From Fundidesulfovibrio putealis DSM 16056 (GTDB taxonomy: Bacteria > Desulfobacterota > Desulfovibrionia > Desulfovibrionales > Desulfovibrionaceae): a stretch of DNA of 64,000 nt. Below the pieces are notes generated by a model that saw only the letters and a program-made list of their open reading frames with translations, was not told the origin of the DNA and did not search any database. Positions 9,492 through 18,934 of this stretch are shown piece after piece. A program made the position numbers and the translations under genes. Every line of letters begins with the position of its first letter. The stretch's first letter is position 1. The stretch spans positions 37,313 through 101,312 of the forward strand of contig NZ_AUBQ01000019.1 in the NCBI RefSeq assembly GCF_000429325.1, read 5' to 3'.

Positions 9492-10876
9492 GCGACCTGA
9501 CCTCGGTAAGCATCCTGATCATCGAGGACGAGCCTATGTTGAGACTCACCCTAGGCGACCACTTGCGCGACCGGGGCTTTGAGGTGCTGGAGGCCGATAA
9601 CGGCCAGGCCGGACTCGACCTTTTCCGTGGCCAGCGTCCCGCACTCATCACGCTGGATTTGCGCATGGCCCCCATGGACGGACACGCAGTTCTCGCCGCA
9701 ATCCGCCAGGAGGACCTCGACGTCCCGGTTATCATTGTTTCCGGCCAGGGGCAGATGGATGACGTCATCAGGGCCCTGCGTGCTGGGGCCTTCGATTATA
9801 TCCAGAAGCCTGTCTCTGATATGGCCATATTGGACCACGCTGTGGATCGCGCCTTGGAAAGAAGCGCACTCAAGCGCGGCAATGCCATGCTCTCGCGTTC
9901 CTTTTTGGCCGAAGGGCCGCAGCGGCCGGAGGATTTCGAGCAAATACTCACTGCGAGCACGCGCATGCGCGACATTTTTCGCTACTGCGAGGCCGTGGCT
10001 CAGGGCTCGGAGCCGGTGCTCATCACTGGGGAGACAGGTATAGGCAAAGAACTGCTGGCCCGGGCCCTGCACCGCTCCAGTCGCTGCACTGGACCCTTTG
10101 TGGCAGTTAACGTGGCCGGATTAGATGACCAAGCCTTCTCGGACACGCTTTTCGGTCATGTGCGGGGAGCCTTCACCGGGGCCGACAGACCTCGCGAGGG
10201 ACTCATGGAGAAGGCCGCCGGGGGGACCCTGTTTTTAGACGAGGTGGGCGACTTGGGCCAGCAGGCACAGATACGCTTGCTACGTGTGCTTCAAGAGCGA
10301 GAATACCATCCCCTTGGCAGCGACTGCCTTCGTCCTCTGCGGGCTCGAATTCTGGCTGCCACCAACCGGAGACTCGCAGTGCTGCGTTGTGATCCGGATT
10401 TCCGTAGTGACTTCTTTTTCCGACTAGCCACACATACCGTGGACCTGCCCCCTCTGCGGGAACGGCTCGAGGACATTCCGCTGTTGCTTCGACATTTCCT
10501 GGTCCAGGCCTGTACCCATCTGGGGCGGCCTGTGCCGGACTGCCAGCCCCGCCTGCTTACTCAGCTAAAGGCCTACCCATTCCCGGGAAACGTTCGCGAG
10601 CTGAGGGCCATGGCCCATGACGCCCTTAGTCGCAGCATCGATGGCTCTCTCGGGCCGGAGGCCTTCCCCGCTCTTGCCACCCTACCTGAAGCAGAACTCC
10701 CGAATGTCACATGCAAAACGCCATTCGCCGAACTGCCCGTCTTGCCCAGTCTACGGGCCGCTGCAGACGCCTTGGTGGCCGAGGCCATGCGCCGTGCCGG
10801 GGGCGTGCAGAAGGCTGCAGCCGCTCTCCTGGGTATAAGCCCCCAGGCTTTGAGCGAACGTTTGAAACGCGGTTGA
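9488..10876 (+). CDS. sigma-54-dependent response regulator (NtrC family)
   Basis: 462 aa. The receiver domain (about 8-120) has D57 in TLDLRMAP and Lys in IQKPV. The AAA+ domain (about 150-385) has Walker A GETGIGKE, an intact sigma-54 contact loop GAFTGA, Walker B GGTLFLDEVGDL, and the arginine-finger region PLRERLEDI. A Fis-type helix-turn-helix ends the protein (about 425-462, KAAAALLGISPQALSERL). With an intact GAFTGA loop it should activate sigma-54 promoters once phosphorylated. The start overlaps the preceding receiver gene. A sigma-54-like site lies just upstream of the HD-GYP gene at 11118, a plausible local target (inference). Confidence 0.93.
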   Translation: MSDLTSVSILIIEDEPMLRLTLGDHLRDRGFEVLEADNGQAGLDLFRGQRPALITLDLRMAPMDGHAVLAAIRQEDLDVPVIIVSGQGQMDDVIRALRAGAFDYIQKPVSDMAILDHAVDRALERSALKRGNAMLSRSFLAEGPQRPEDFEQILTASTRMRDIFRYCEAVAQGSEPVLITGETGIGKELLARALHRSSRCTGPFVAVNVAGLDDQAFSDTLFGHVRGAFTGADRPREGLMEKAAGGTLFLDEVGDLGQQAQIRLLRVLQEREYHPLGSDCLRPLRARILAATNRRLAVLRCDPDFRSDFFFRLATHTVDLPPLRERLEDIPLLLRHFLVQACTHLGRPVPDCQPRLLTQLKAYPFPGNVRELRAMAHDALSRSIDGSLGPEAFPALATLPEAELPNVTCKTPFAELPVLPSLRAAADALVAEAMRRAGGVQKAAAALLGISPQALSERLKRG

Positions 10877-11064
10877 GCGATCCGATCAAGTTTTCCTGAT
10901 TGTCTCAAGATTTCTTGTTTGTACGTTAAGTCCTTGTTTCCCTTCACTGTACCCACCCACGTCAGTCGTTCCGCTCAATAAACCCGTAGCGGTCTCTCCT
11001 TACGTCGCCCCATTTTGCGAGTGAAATGGTCTTAAGTGTCTAATTTCAAACAGTAAAGCCGTGT

Positions 11065-11080
11065 TGGCACAGCTCTTGAC
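11065..11080 (+). promoter_or_regulatory. candidate sigma-54 promoter upstream of the HD-GYP gene
   Basis: TTGGCAC-N5-TTGA with the -24 element TGGCAC exact and correct spacing. The -12 element reads TTGAC rather than TTGCA, a mismatch at an important position. It lies about 40 bp before the ATG at 11118 and directly downstream of a sigma-54 activator gene. Confidence 0.35.
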
Positions 11081-11117
11081 TACTTCGGGTGAGACCGCCG
11101 CCCAAGGAGGACCCAGC

Positions 11118-12149
11118 ATGGCGAAGATTCTGTGCATCGACGATGAGCCAATTTTGCGTCTGATCACCAGCGATTACCTGGGAGACATGGGGCACGAAGT
11201 GCTGGAGGCATCTAGCGGGGCCGAGGGGCTGACTCTCTTCCGGAGGTATCGGCCAGACATTGTGCTCTCGGACCTACGCATGCCCGACGGGGATGGTTTT
11301 CTCGTTGTGACTCACCTGGCCGAGGAGGCCCCGGAGACACCGGTGGTCATTATCTCAGGTACTGGCACCTTGGATGATGCCGTTAAGACCATGCGCCTGG
11401 GAGCCTGGGACTACCTGTCCAAGCCTCTCAAGGACATGCCTCTCCTGGGGCAGACAGTAGAGAGAATGCTTAACAAGGCCCGGGAACGCCGGAACGCCAG
11501 CCAGTATCTGCTGAATCTGGAGAGCAGGGTTAATGAGCTGGAGCATGAGTTGCAAAGCTGGTCCAGTAGCCACAAGGACACGGTGCTACGTTTGGAGGCG
11601 GCTCTCAAGACGAGCATTGGTTCACTGAACCTCGCCCTACGTGAGAAAGATCCCTACACGGCAGGACACAACGAGCGCGTTGCCCGCATATCCGTGGACA
11701 TCGGCATTGCACTGGGACTGGGGGAGCAGGAGCAGGAGGTGCTCATGCTGGCCGGACTCCTACATGACATCGGCAAGATCGGCGTCCCCGAGTCCATCCT
11801 TAACAAGCGCATCGCGTTGAGTCCCGACGAGCTCGAGGAGATTCGCAGCCACGTCACTTGCGGCTACCGCATTCTGTGCAACATCCCTTTCGACGGCCCC
11901 GTGGCCGAGTTGGTTCTGCAGCATCACGAGCGTTACGACGGCTCGGGCTATCCCAAGGGGTTGGCAGGGGAGGGTATCCTCCTGGAAGCACGCATCCTCG
12001 CCGTGGCAGATGTCTACGAAGCTCTCTGTTCAGATCGCCCCTACCGGGCAGGGTTGAACCCAGTTGATGCCGCCAGCTACGTCTTCAAAAACGCAGGCAC
12101 TCATTTCTGTCCGAAATGCGTCGACGCATTCAGGCAGATCATTTTTTAG
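11118..12149 (+). CDS. response regulator with HD-GYP cyclic-di-GMP phosphodiesterase domain
   Basis: 343 aa from the ATG preceded by AAGGAGG; an in-frame ATG 19 codons upstream has no ribosome site. The receiver (1-120) has D7-D8, phospho-site D52 and Lys in LSKP. A coiled linker (about 125-165) leads to an HD-GYP domain (about 170-340) with LLHDIGKIGVP and HHERYDGSGYPKGL, the metal ligands and GYP motif of active c-di-GMP phosphodiesterases. Such proteins lower cytoplasmic c-di-GMP in response to phosphorylation. It heads a same-strand series with the 92-aa gene, cheW and the chemoreceptor, linking chemosensory input to c-di-GMP breakdown. Confidence 0.92.
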   Translation: MAKILCIDDEPILRLITSDYLGDMGHEVLEASSGAEGLTLFRRYRPDIVLSDLRMPDGDGFLVVTHLAEEAPETPVVIISGTGTLDDAVKTMRLGAWDYLSKPLKDMPLLGQTVERMLNKARERRNASQYLLNLESRVNELEHELQSWSSSHKDTVLRLEAALKTSIGSLNLALREKDPYTAGHNERVARISVDIGIALGLGEQEQEVLMLAGLLHDIGKIGVPESILNKRIALSPDELEEIRSHVTCGYRILCNIPFDGPVAELVLQHHERYDGSGYPKGLAGEGILLEARILAVADVYEALCSDRPYRAGLNPVDAASYVFKNAGTHFCPKCVDAFRQIIF

Positions 12150-12172
12150 CAATAGCTCTGAAAGAGAAGACC

Positions 12173-12451
12173 ATGAATCCAAAACACATCGCACCCCCGT
12201 GCAACCTGTTTGCCTACGGCAACAATCAGGCCCGCCGTCTGGCAGGCCGAGTTGAGCATCAGTCCGAGTCCATTTCCCTCGGCGTAAGGGGAACTCGCAT
12301 GCCGCAGGGTTTCCCGCCGGAGAGTCTGCTCCGCTTTGTCGAGCGCTTCCTGCTGCGTCTGGTCAATGTCATGTACGGCCAGAACCCCGGCCATGTCTCC
12401 TACATGTTGGCCTGGAATATCGGTCACGAGCCTGCGAAGGAGGGCGCATGA
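12173..12451 (+). CDS. small protein of unknown function in chemosensory cluster
   Basis: 92 aa, starting at an ATG preceded by GAAAGAGAAG. I do not recognise a family. It has no signal peptide or membrane segment and is mildly basic; the C-terminal half (SLLRFVERFLLRLVNVMY) looks amphipathic helical. The stop overlaps the cheW start as ATGA, which strongly suggests that it is translated together with cheW. It could be an adaptor or a regulator of the receptor complex (inference). Confidence 0.55.
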   Translation: MNPKHIAPPCNLFAYGNNQARRLAGRVEHQSESISLGVRGTRMPQGFPPESLLRFVERFLLRLVNVMYGQNPGHVSYMLAWNIGHEPAKEGA

Positions 12452-12957
12452 ACGTCGAAGCAAACATCAGCAGCGCCATGGACACCTTGCTCCAACTCGT
12501 CACATTTAAGGTGGCTGAGGAGGAATATGGAGTGGACATCCTCTCTGTGCAGGAGATCATCCGCCATACGGGCCTAACCAAGGTGCCTAGCGCACCGGCC
12601 TTTGTGGAGGGCATTTTGAATCTGCGCGGCAAGGTCATCCCTATCATCGACATGCGCAAACGCTTCGGCCTCGCCTCTAAGGCCCCAGACACGCAGACGC
12701 GGATCGTGGTTTTCGCCCTGGAGAGCGGGGTCATTGGCTGCCAGGTGGATTCCGTGTCTGAGGTGTTGAGGCTGCCCGCAAGTATGGTCGATGTGCCCCC
12801 GACAGTGATTTCCGGGATGGACTCAAAATTTATTCGTGGAGTGGGACGACTGGGGGGTGAACGAGACGGCCGCTTGCTCATATTGCTCGACTCAGGTCAG
12901 ATGCTGACAGTGGAAGAGATGGACGCATTCCACGATCAACCAGCAATCCATCAGTAA
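12448..12957 (+). CDS. cheW: chemotaxis coupling protein CheW
   Basis: 169 aa. A single CheW SH3-like domain runs from LLQLVTFKVAEEEYGVDIL to the C-terminus, with the conserved ILNLRGKVIPIIDMR segment near residues 53-67 that contacts the receptor tip and the kinase. CheW physically couples methyl-accepting receptors to CheA at the inner membrane. No cheA, cheR, cheB or cheY-operon accompanies it in this window, so the protein would have to join a kinase encoded elsewhere. The start overlaps the preceding 92-aa gene and the chemoreceptor follows after 66 bp. Confidence 0.93.
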   Translation: MNVEANISSAMDTLLQLVTFKVAEEEYGVDILSVQEIIRHTGLTKVPSAPAFVEGILNLRGKVIPIIDMRKRFGLASKAPDTQTRIVVFALESGVIGCQVDSVSEVLRLPASMVDVPPTVISGMDSKFIRGVGRLGGERDGRLLILLDSGQMLTVEEMDAFHDQPAIHQ

Positions 12958-13023
12958 TCCGAATGGACTGCGCCGGGCATATGGATCGGTGCATCTACAA
13001 TACTTCATCCAGAGGAGGCCACC

Positions 13024-14793
13024 ATGAACACACTGCGTAACATAAATCTCCGCACAAAATTAATCACAAGTTTTTTCGTCGTATCACTGCTCACTCTCGC
13101 AGTAGGAACTTATGGCAGCATGGAGATGCACCAGATAGATGACAACGGCACGAGGCTCTACGAACAGAGTATGGTCCCCCTGGGGCAGATAGCCTCAGTC
13201 GCCATCAACATGCAGCGCATCCGTGCAAACGCCATGGAGGCCGTGAACGCGAAAGACATGCCGACGTTCAATGCATATGTGGAAAGGATAAAGCAGTTCC
13301 GGGTGGCTATTAGCGAAAGCTTGTCCAAGTACGAAGCAACCCTGAGCAGCGATGACGAGCGGTCCTTGTATAAGAAATTGCTGGAAGATCGTCATGGATT
13401 CATCACCGTTCTGGATAAAGTCCTTGCAATGGGGACTGCGGGGAACATGGACGAAGCCGCAGCGTTGCTTGCGACCGATGGGCGCACCAGTGCCCGTAAG
13501 TATCAGGATAGCATTGATGCGCTTATGAAGGAGAATGAGAAGCAAGGCAAGCAGATCTCCGAAGGCAACAACGCTAGCGCCAGCAAAGCCACGAACATGA
13601 TGCTGGTCGTCATGGCCCTGTCCTTCATCGTCTCCATCGGTCTGGGATTTATGCTTACATCCAGTGTGTCCGCCCAATTAGGTGAGGATCCTGGCTATCT
13701 GGGAGACGTGGCGGGTAAGATCGCTGGCGGCGACCTTGATGTGGCCTTCCGCCCTCAGAAGCGACAGGGTGGCGTTTACGCGGTCATGCAGGACATGGTG
13801 AAGGCCATGAAATCTAAGATCGTCGAAGCTGAACAGAAAACCGCCGATGCCGCGGGGCAGGCCCGGCTAGCTCAGATCGCCACGGACGAGGCCAATGAGG
13901 CCAAGACCAGGGCGGAACGGGCTAAGGCCGAAGGCATGATCGCCGCCGCCCATCAGTTGGAAAAGATTGTCGAGGCCGTCAGTTCAGCCAGTGAGGAACT
14001 CTCGGCTCAGATCGAGCAATCAAGTCGTGGCGCTGAGGTTCAGTCCCATCGCGTGACTGAGACCGCCACGGCCATGGAGGAAATGAACGCCACTGTGCTT
14101 GAGGTGGCTAAGAACGCCTCCCAGGCGGCGGACTCCTCGGGCAACGCCCGCACCAAGGCTCTTGAGGGTGCCAAAGTCGTTGCCCAAGCAGTTGAAAGCA
14201 TTACTGACTTGCAGAGTAAGTCTGTGGCCTTGAAAGGGGACATGGTCGTGCTTGGCAAACAAGCCGAAGGCATTGGCCAGATCATCAACGTCATTAACGA
14301 CATCGCCGATCAGACAAACCTCCTTGCGCTAAATGCTGCCATTGAAGCGGCGCGTGCAGGTGATGCCGGGCGCGGCTTCGCGGTTGTGGCCGACGAGGTG
14401 CGTAAGTTGGCCGAAAAGACCATGGCCGCAACTAAGGAAGTGGGCGAGGCTATCAGCGGCATCCAGCAGGGTGCCCGCAAGAACCTGGAGAACGTGGAGC
14501 ACTCCGTCATCACTATTGAACAGGCAACAAACCTTGCCAACGAGTCGGGCACGGCGCTCAAGGAAATCGTGACCCTGGTCGAGGTGTCCACCGACCAAGT
14601 GCGCTCTATCGCGGCGGCCTCCGAGCAGCAGTCCGCTGCCAGCGAGGAGATCAATCGCTCCATCGACGATATCAATCTCATCTCCGGCGAGACCGCCAGC
14701 GCCATGAATCAGTCTGCTCAGGCCGTGGGAGATCTGGCGAGGCAGGCGCAAACCCTGCGAACGCTCATCGAGAGCATGAAGAACGGCGCGTAA
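13024..14793 (+). CDS. methyl-accepting chemotaxis protein (4HB-type sensor)
   Basis: 589 aa, with GAGGAGG before the ATG. Transmembrane helix 1 spans about residues 12-30. A periplasmic helical bundle of the 4HB_MCP type covers about 35-190, and helix 2 about 192-214. HAMP follows, then a long coiled signalling domain with the hairpin tip [18 protein letters not shown] and [16 protein letters not shown]. There is no C-terminal NWETF-like pentapeptide, so no CheR tethering by that route. The ligand is unknown. It directly follows cheW and is closed by a hairpin terminator, completing the plus-strand part of the chemosensory cargo. Confidence 0.94.
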   Translation: MNTLRNINLRTKLITSFFVVSLLTLAVGTYGSMEMHQIDDNGTRLYEQSMVPLGQIASVAINMQRIRANAMEAVNAKDMPTFNAYVERIKQFRVAISESLSKYEATLSSDDERSLYKKLLEDRHGFITVLDKVLAMGTAGNMDEAAALLATDGRTSARKYQDSIDALMKENEKQGKQISEGNNASASKATNMMLVVMALSFIVSIGLGFMLTSSVSAQLGEDPGYLGDVAGKIAGGDLDVAFRPQKRQGGVYAVMQDMVKAMKSKIVEAEQKTADAAGQARLAQIATDEANEAKTRAERAKAEGMIAAAHQLEKIVEAVSSASEELSAQIEQSSRGAEVQSHRVTETATAMEEMNATVLEVAKNASQAADSSGNARTKALEGAKVVAQAVESITDLQSKSVALKGDMVVLGKQAEGIGQIINVINDIADQTNLLALNAAIEAARAGDAGRGFAVVADEVRKLAEKTMAATKEVGEAISGIQQGARKNLENVEHSVITIEQATNLANESGTALKEIVTLVEVSTDQVRSIAAASEQQSAASEEINRSIDDINLISGETASAMNQSAQAVGDLARQAQTLRTLIESMKNGA

Positions 14794-14817
14794 GGCCGTT
14801 ATCTACGAAGTTGGCTG

Positions 14818-14850
14818 GTCCCGCCTTGACTCTGTTCCAGGCGGGACTTT
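14818..14850 (+). terminator. terminator after the chemoreceptor gene
   Basis: A 9-bp perfect stem GTCCCGCCT/AGGCGGGAC with a 12-nt loop, followed by TTT. It also lies at the 3' end of the convergent PAS kinase. Confidence 0.6.
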
Positions 14851-14853
14851 GGC

Positions 14854-17800
14854 TCAATGGCTGGACGACTTGACCGTCCGTGTAAGTGGCAGTCGGATAG
14901 TGAAACATGTTCCCCGGCCGGGTTTCGAGTCCACGCTCATCTTGCCCCGGTGGGTGGTGGTGATGATGAAATAGCTTACGGACAGCCCCAGGCCTGTGCC
15001 CTCGCCTACCTTCTTAGTGGTGTAGAAGGGCTCAAACACCCTGTCGACCTGGTTGGCCGAGATGCCTGGGCCGTTGTCCTCCACCTGGATTATGGCCTCG
15101 CCGTCCTCTCTGGCCGCACGTACCGTGATTGTCGGGTTCACAGTTCCAGCTTCAGCCAATGCCTGTGCAGCATTTCTTAGCAGGTTGAGGAGGACTTGTT
15201 CGACCTCGGAGGGGATGCAGGGAATTGAAGGGAGCGACTCCGAGAGCATTAAGTGAACAGCAATCTGGCGGAAGTCGTAATTCTTTTTGAGATCATAATC
15301 CTTTTCCGCCAGGGAGACTGCTTGGCGCACCAGCTCGGATACATTCCGATCCACGAAGCCGGAGTCGCTCTTGCGGCTGAAGTTGAGCATGTTTCGCACG
15401 ATGCTCGTGGCGCGCTCGTTCGCTTCTCGAATTCCTTCCAGGTAACGGAGAATATTCCGGCGTCGCATGTATTCGTGGGTGGCCTCCATGTCCAGGTCAA
15501 GAGTTTGAGCTACCTCCAGGTTGGTCGGCAGGGCGGGGTCGAGTCGACGCTGTACGCCCTGCACGGACTGGGCAATAATCCCCAAGGGGTTATTTATCTC
15601 GTGCGCCATGCCAGCGGCCAGGCCGCCGAGAGACATCATCTTCTCCGTCTGTACCATGGCCTGCTGCGCCAGCTTTATTTCCGTGATGTCGCGCACGATG
15701 TTCAGGGAGCAGCGTTCGCCATTGATCTCAAGGTACTGGCACGAGTTCAAGGCGTTGCGAAGTGTGCCGTCCTTGCGACGCATTATAAATTCATAATCGA
15801 ATACCGTTCCGTCGCGGTGAAGCTGTTCCAGGAAGGCTGTGCGACTTGCATGGTCATTCCAAATCTGTAGATCGTCTCCGGATTTTCCAATGCTCTCAGA
15901 CCGAACGTGTCCGGTGATCTTTTCGAATGCAGCGTTCACGTCAAGAATAATACTGTCACTCAGTCGTGAGATGGAGATGCTATACGGCGCAAGATTGTAA
16001 ATTTTGGAGAACTTCTCTTCTGAGAGGCGTAGGTTACGTTCGGCCTCTTTGCTTTTGGAAACATCCCGCGTGAGGGCCAACAGATACCGTGCACCGCCCA
16101 CATCCATGGGCGTCAGCGAGGTCTCCACTTCTATAATACCGCCGTCCACCCTCTGGCACAACCACTCGAAGCGCAGCCGCTCTCCGGCCTCGGCATGCTC
16201 AAGGATGCGACGCATCATCCGGGTGGTCTCCTCGCCATCTGCCTGTACCCGCGGGGAGAAATCTGCCGGGGCCCGACCGATCATTTCCTCTCGGGTGCAG
16301 CCGATGAGGGCGGTTGCGCTGGGGTTGCAGTCCACGATGGTCGGCCCGTCCATCACCAGGATTGTGTCCTGGGCGGATTCGAAGAGGGTGCGGTACATCT
16401 TCTCGCTGGCAGCAAGGGCCAATTCCGCTTGCTTCCGCGCGCTAATATCCTGAATGATGCCTAACATCCGTCTAGGTTGACCACCATTTCCGGCCTGAAT
16501 TACGCCGCTGTCGTGCACGTAGACATAGTGGCCGTGCTTGTGGCGCAAGCGGTATTCAATGTCGAATTTCCCTTCGTGCGCGCAGACCTCTTCCAGCCAC
16601 AGTAAAACCTCCGGCGCATCTTCCGGGGGGAGCAGATCCTTCCATCTCTGCACAGGACCGTCTAGCTCTTGAAGTTCGAATCCCAGTACCTCTCGCACTG
16701 CGCCGACCCACTGCATGTTGCCCGACCGTAGGTCATAGTCGTAAAAGATGTGCTGCGCCGCAGTGTTCACTATCTCAAAACGTCGTGTCCAGAACTGGAG
16801 CTCGCGCTCATGCTCTTTGCGCTTACTAAGATCCTCTATGAATCCGTTGATCCAAGAGGGTCGGCCTTCTGCGTCGAGTTGAAGTGAGGCGCTGATCGCG
16901 ACAGGCAGTTGGTTGCCGTCCTTACGATGGAGGATCACTTCGCTGCGCACCCCGGCCGGGGAGGCCAGAAGCTGTTCCAGAAACTCGCTTTTCTCCTGCG
17001 GTTCCGCATACAGGGCGTGAGGCCTTGCGGCGAGAAGTTCTTCCCTGTTTTCATAGCCGAGCATTCGAACCAACTCGCGGTTGACCTCCTCGGTGGGGCC
17101 GTTGAACGTCGAGCGGAAAATCCCGAGTGGGGCGTTGTTGAATAATGTTCGAAGCGTTTCCTCACTTTCCATCTTTGCGTGCAGGGCTTCCTTTTGCGGA
17201 GTGATGTCCACGGTCAGGCTGAGCAGGCAGGGTTCACCATCATAGGTGATGGGCACCGAGGTGTAGATCACGTGTGCGATGCTGCCATCGGGTCGGCGAG
17301 TAGTCGCCTCTTGTCCGTGCAGGCCGCCTTGCTTCGCAATGTGTTGACGCAAGGCGTGGGCCTCCTCATCGGAGAGTTCTGTGAGGGCGTTGGCGTCAAA
17401 TTGGCGCAGGTCCACTCGAGTGATGTTCATTCGCTTGAGGAAGGCTTGGTTTGCTTCAAGGGGGACGCCGTCGGAGATACGCTGGACCACCATGGAATAA
17501 GGAGCATTGTCAAAAATCGAGCGGAACATGTTCTCGCTTTCCGTGATGCGGGCGCGAGCCTGCTCAATCTCGGTGACGTCGAGCAGGATGCCCGCCAGTC
17601 CGTCCGCCTTGCCTTCCGCATCCGTCAGGGGGCTGGTCAGCAGTCGGAACGTGCCGCCGGAATAGGAGACAAAATCCTGAACAGTCTCTCCCTGCATGCT
17701 TTGCTGGAGGTAGGCCTGCAAATCCGATAGCTCAGGATATGCGTCATGAAACTTCTTGCCGACGCTCCCTTCTTGTGAATCTTTGACAGCGTTCTGAGCC

Positions 17801-18120
17801 ATGCCCTCGGACAGTCGTACCGTGCCGTCATAGTCGAGGATGAAAATAATAGTGTTGGTGTGCTTTAGGATGGTGCGCAGGCATGCGTCGCGTTTGAGCA
17901 GCGTTTTTTGCATCTCAAGGACTTCGATGTGTTCACTTTCTACTGTCGCAAGTTGCTTCGCATGGCGCCTCCTCATTGAAAGTAAGGCTAGGAGTGCGGC
18001 CAGGGTGACACAAACGCTGACAAGGGCGATAGAGGCCAGGATTGCATTGCCAGGAAGCCAGTTGACGTGAGGAAGGGACAATATGCTCCAGGCCGTATCG
18101 ATGTGTGGAGGTGTTGCCAA
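14854..18120 (-). CDS. six-PAS sensor histidine kinase
   Basis: 1088 aa. A membrane anchor spans about residues 25-48, with almost no periplasmic domain. Then six consecutive PAS domains (about 75-190, 195-320, 325-440, 450-570, 580-700 and 705-820), several ending in the D(V/I)T or D(I/V)S PAC signature. The kinase core has acceptor His840 in AHEINNPLGII, N-box LLRNAAQA, and ATP-lid motifs EDNGPGI and GTGLGLSVS. It senses cytoplasmic signals (redox, haem, flavin or small ligands cannot be told apart here). It is convergent with the chemoreceptor and has no receiver of its own. The sigma-54 activator at 9488 and the receivers at 9114 and 11118 are logical phosphoacceptors within the same element. 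Confidence 0.9.
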   Translation of the reverse strand: MATPPHIDTAWSILSLPHVNWLPGNAILASIALVSVCVTLAALLALLSMRRRHAKQLATVESEHIEVLEMQKTLLKRDACLRTILKHTNTIIFILDYDGTVRLSEGMAQNAVKDSQEGSVGKKFHDAYPELSDLQAYLQQSMQGETVQDFVSYSGGTFRLLTSPLTDAEGKADGLAGILLDVTEIEQARARITESENMFRSIFDNAPYSMVVQRISDGVPLEANQAFLKRMNITRVDLRQFDANALTELSDEEAHALRQHIAKQGGLHGQEATTRRPDGSIAHVIYTSVPITYDGEPCLLSLTVDITPQKEALHAKMESEETLRTLFNNAPLGIFRSTFNGPTEEVNRELVRMLGYENREELLAARPHALYAEPQEKSEFLEQLLASPAGVRSEVILHRKDGNQLPVAISASLQLDAEGRPSWINGFIEDLSKRKEHERELQFWTRRFEIVNTAAQHIFYDYDLRSGNMQWVGAVREVLGFELQELDGPVQRWKDLLPPEDAPEVLLWLEEVCAHEGKFDIEYRLRHKHGHYVYVHDSGVIQAGNGGQPRRMLGIIQDISARKQAELALAASEKMYRTLFESAQDTILVMDGPTIVDCNPSATALIGCTREEMIGRAPADFSPRVQADGEETTRMMRRILEHAEAGERLRFEWLCQRVDGGIIEVETSLTPMDVGGARYLLALTRDVSKSKEAERNLRLSEEKFSKIYNLAPYSISISRLSDSIILDVNAAFEKITGHVRSESIGKSGDDLQIWNDHASRTAFLEQLHRDGTVFDYEFIMRRKDGTLRNALNSCQYLEINGERCSLNIVRDITEIKLAQQAMVQTEKMMSLGGLAAGMAHEINNPLGIIAQSVQGVQRRLDPALPTNLEVAQTLDLDMEATHEYMRRRNILRYLEGIREANERATSIVRNMLNFSRKSDSGFVDRNVSELVRQAVSLAEKDYDLKKNYDFRQIAVHLMLSESLPSIPCIPSEVEQVLLNLLRNAAQALAEAGTVNPTITVRAAREDGEAIIQVEDNGPGISANQVDRVFEPFYTTKKVGEGTGLGLSVSYFIITTTHRGKMSVDSKPGRGTCFTIRLPLTRTVKSSSH

Positions 18121-18934
18121 GCAAGCTCCATTCTTATGCTAATGATCTATGTGAGGGTTGAAATCTTTATGAAGATTAGCAAAACAGAAAAAAATGGCAA
18201 GTGTGGTAAATTGGAATCGAGTCCGTTGAGAGCGGCAAACGACACATCTTGAGAAGGCTACCCCTGACTTACGACGAATGCCAGCAGAGCCGTTAAAGGA
18301 GCGTCTTGGATCCCAGGATCACCGAGTCAGAGCTACGTTCGTCGCTACTCCCAAGGGGATTTGAACCCCTGTTAACGGCGTGAAAGGCAAGGCCCAACCC
18401 AACGCTCCCCAATGTTTAAGCGGCTTCCTGCCTACATCCCTGGACACCAAACACACCCTTGGACACCCAGGACTATGTCCATCGCTATATCCACCTCGAC
18501 CATTTCCCACCTCGAAACAGCTCCCAGGAACACCCAGAAATATATCAGCCAAGTCGATCCACAGGAAGCATGGGGGTGGGTCTGAAAATCGCTGTGCGCG
18601 CGTGAACAGGTAACTAGGTCACAAAAGACGCCGCCCCCTCGTCCACATGCCCCCCCACTGCCACTCACGCCCCCCCATCCCCTCGACGCATCCAGCTCCA
18701 GTCGAACCCTCCGCCCAGGCTGGCTGACCATGACTTCAGCGGTCCCGTCTGCCGCGTTCTGATGCCCGCAGTGACACCTTACCCCGGTTTGCCCACTTGC
18801 GAGGCTCCAGCGATCCTGGTCGTGACCATGCCCGTGGAAGTCATCCGCGTTCACTTCCAGTGAGTCCAGGTGTGTCAGTCAGAGTGTACCTTTCCCGTCA
18901 CGCCCTGGCCTGCGCCGGAACCCGCTGTTCACCG
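18121..18934. other. 814-bp region between signalling cargo and resolvase
   Basis: It holds the tRNA-Glu 3' fragment (18348-18388) and C-rich sequence with GGACAC/GGACACC words around 18440-18480. The open frames on the minus strand lack ribosome sites and recognisable domains. This appears to be the junction between the two halves of the element. Confidence 0.45.
18348..18388 (-). repeat. 3' half of a tRNA-Glu(TTC) gene, probable old attachment site
   Basis: On the minus strand the sequence gives an anticodon loop CTTTCAC (anticodon TTC), the 3' side of the anticodon stem (GCCG), a variable loop, a complete T arm AGGGG-TTCAAAT-CCCCT and the 3' side of an acceptor stem (TGGGAG). The sequence 5' of the anticodon loop cannot pair (CTTGC against GCCGT), so the 5' half of the tRNA is missing. 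This is the usual footprint of an element that integrated in a tRNA-Glu gene. Confidence 0.65.

Noticed and set aside
18432..18854. 140-codon minus-strand frame between kinase and resolvase
   Set aside because: Low-complexity Gly/Cys/Arg-rich translation, no start signal, and it lies in a junction region.
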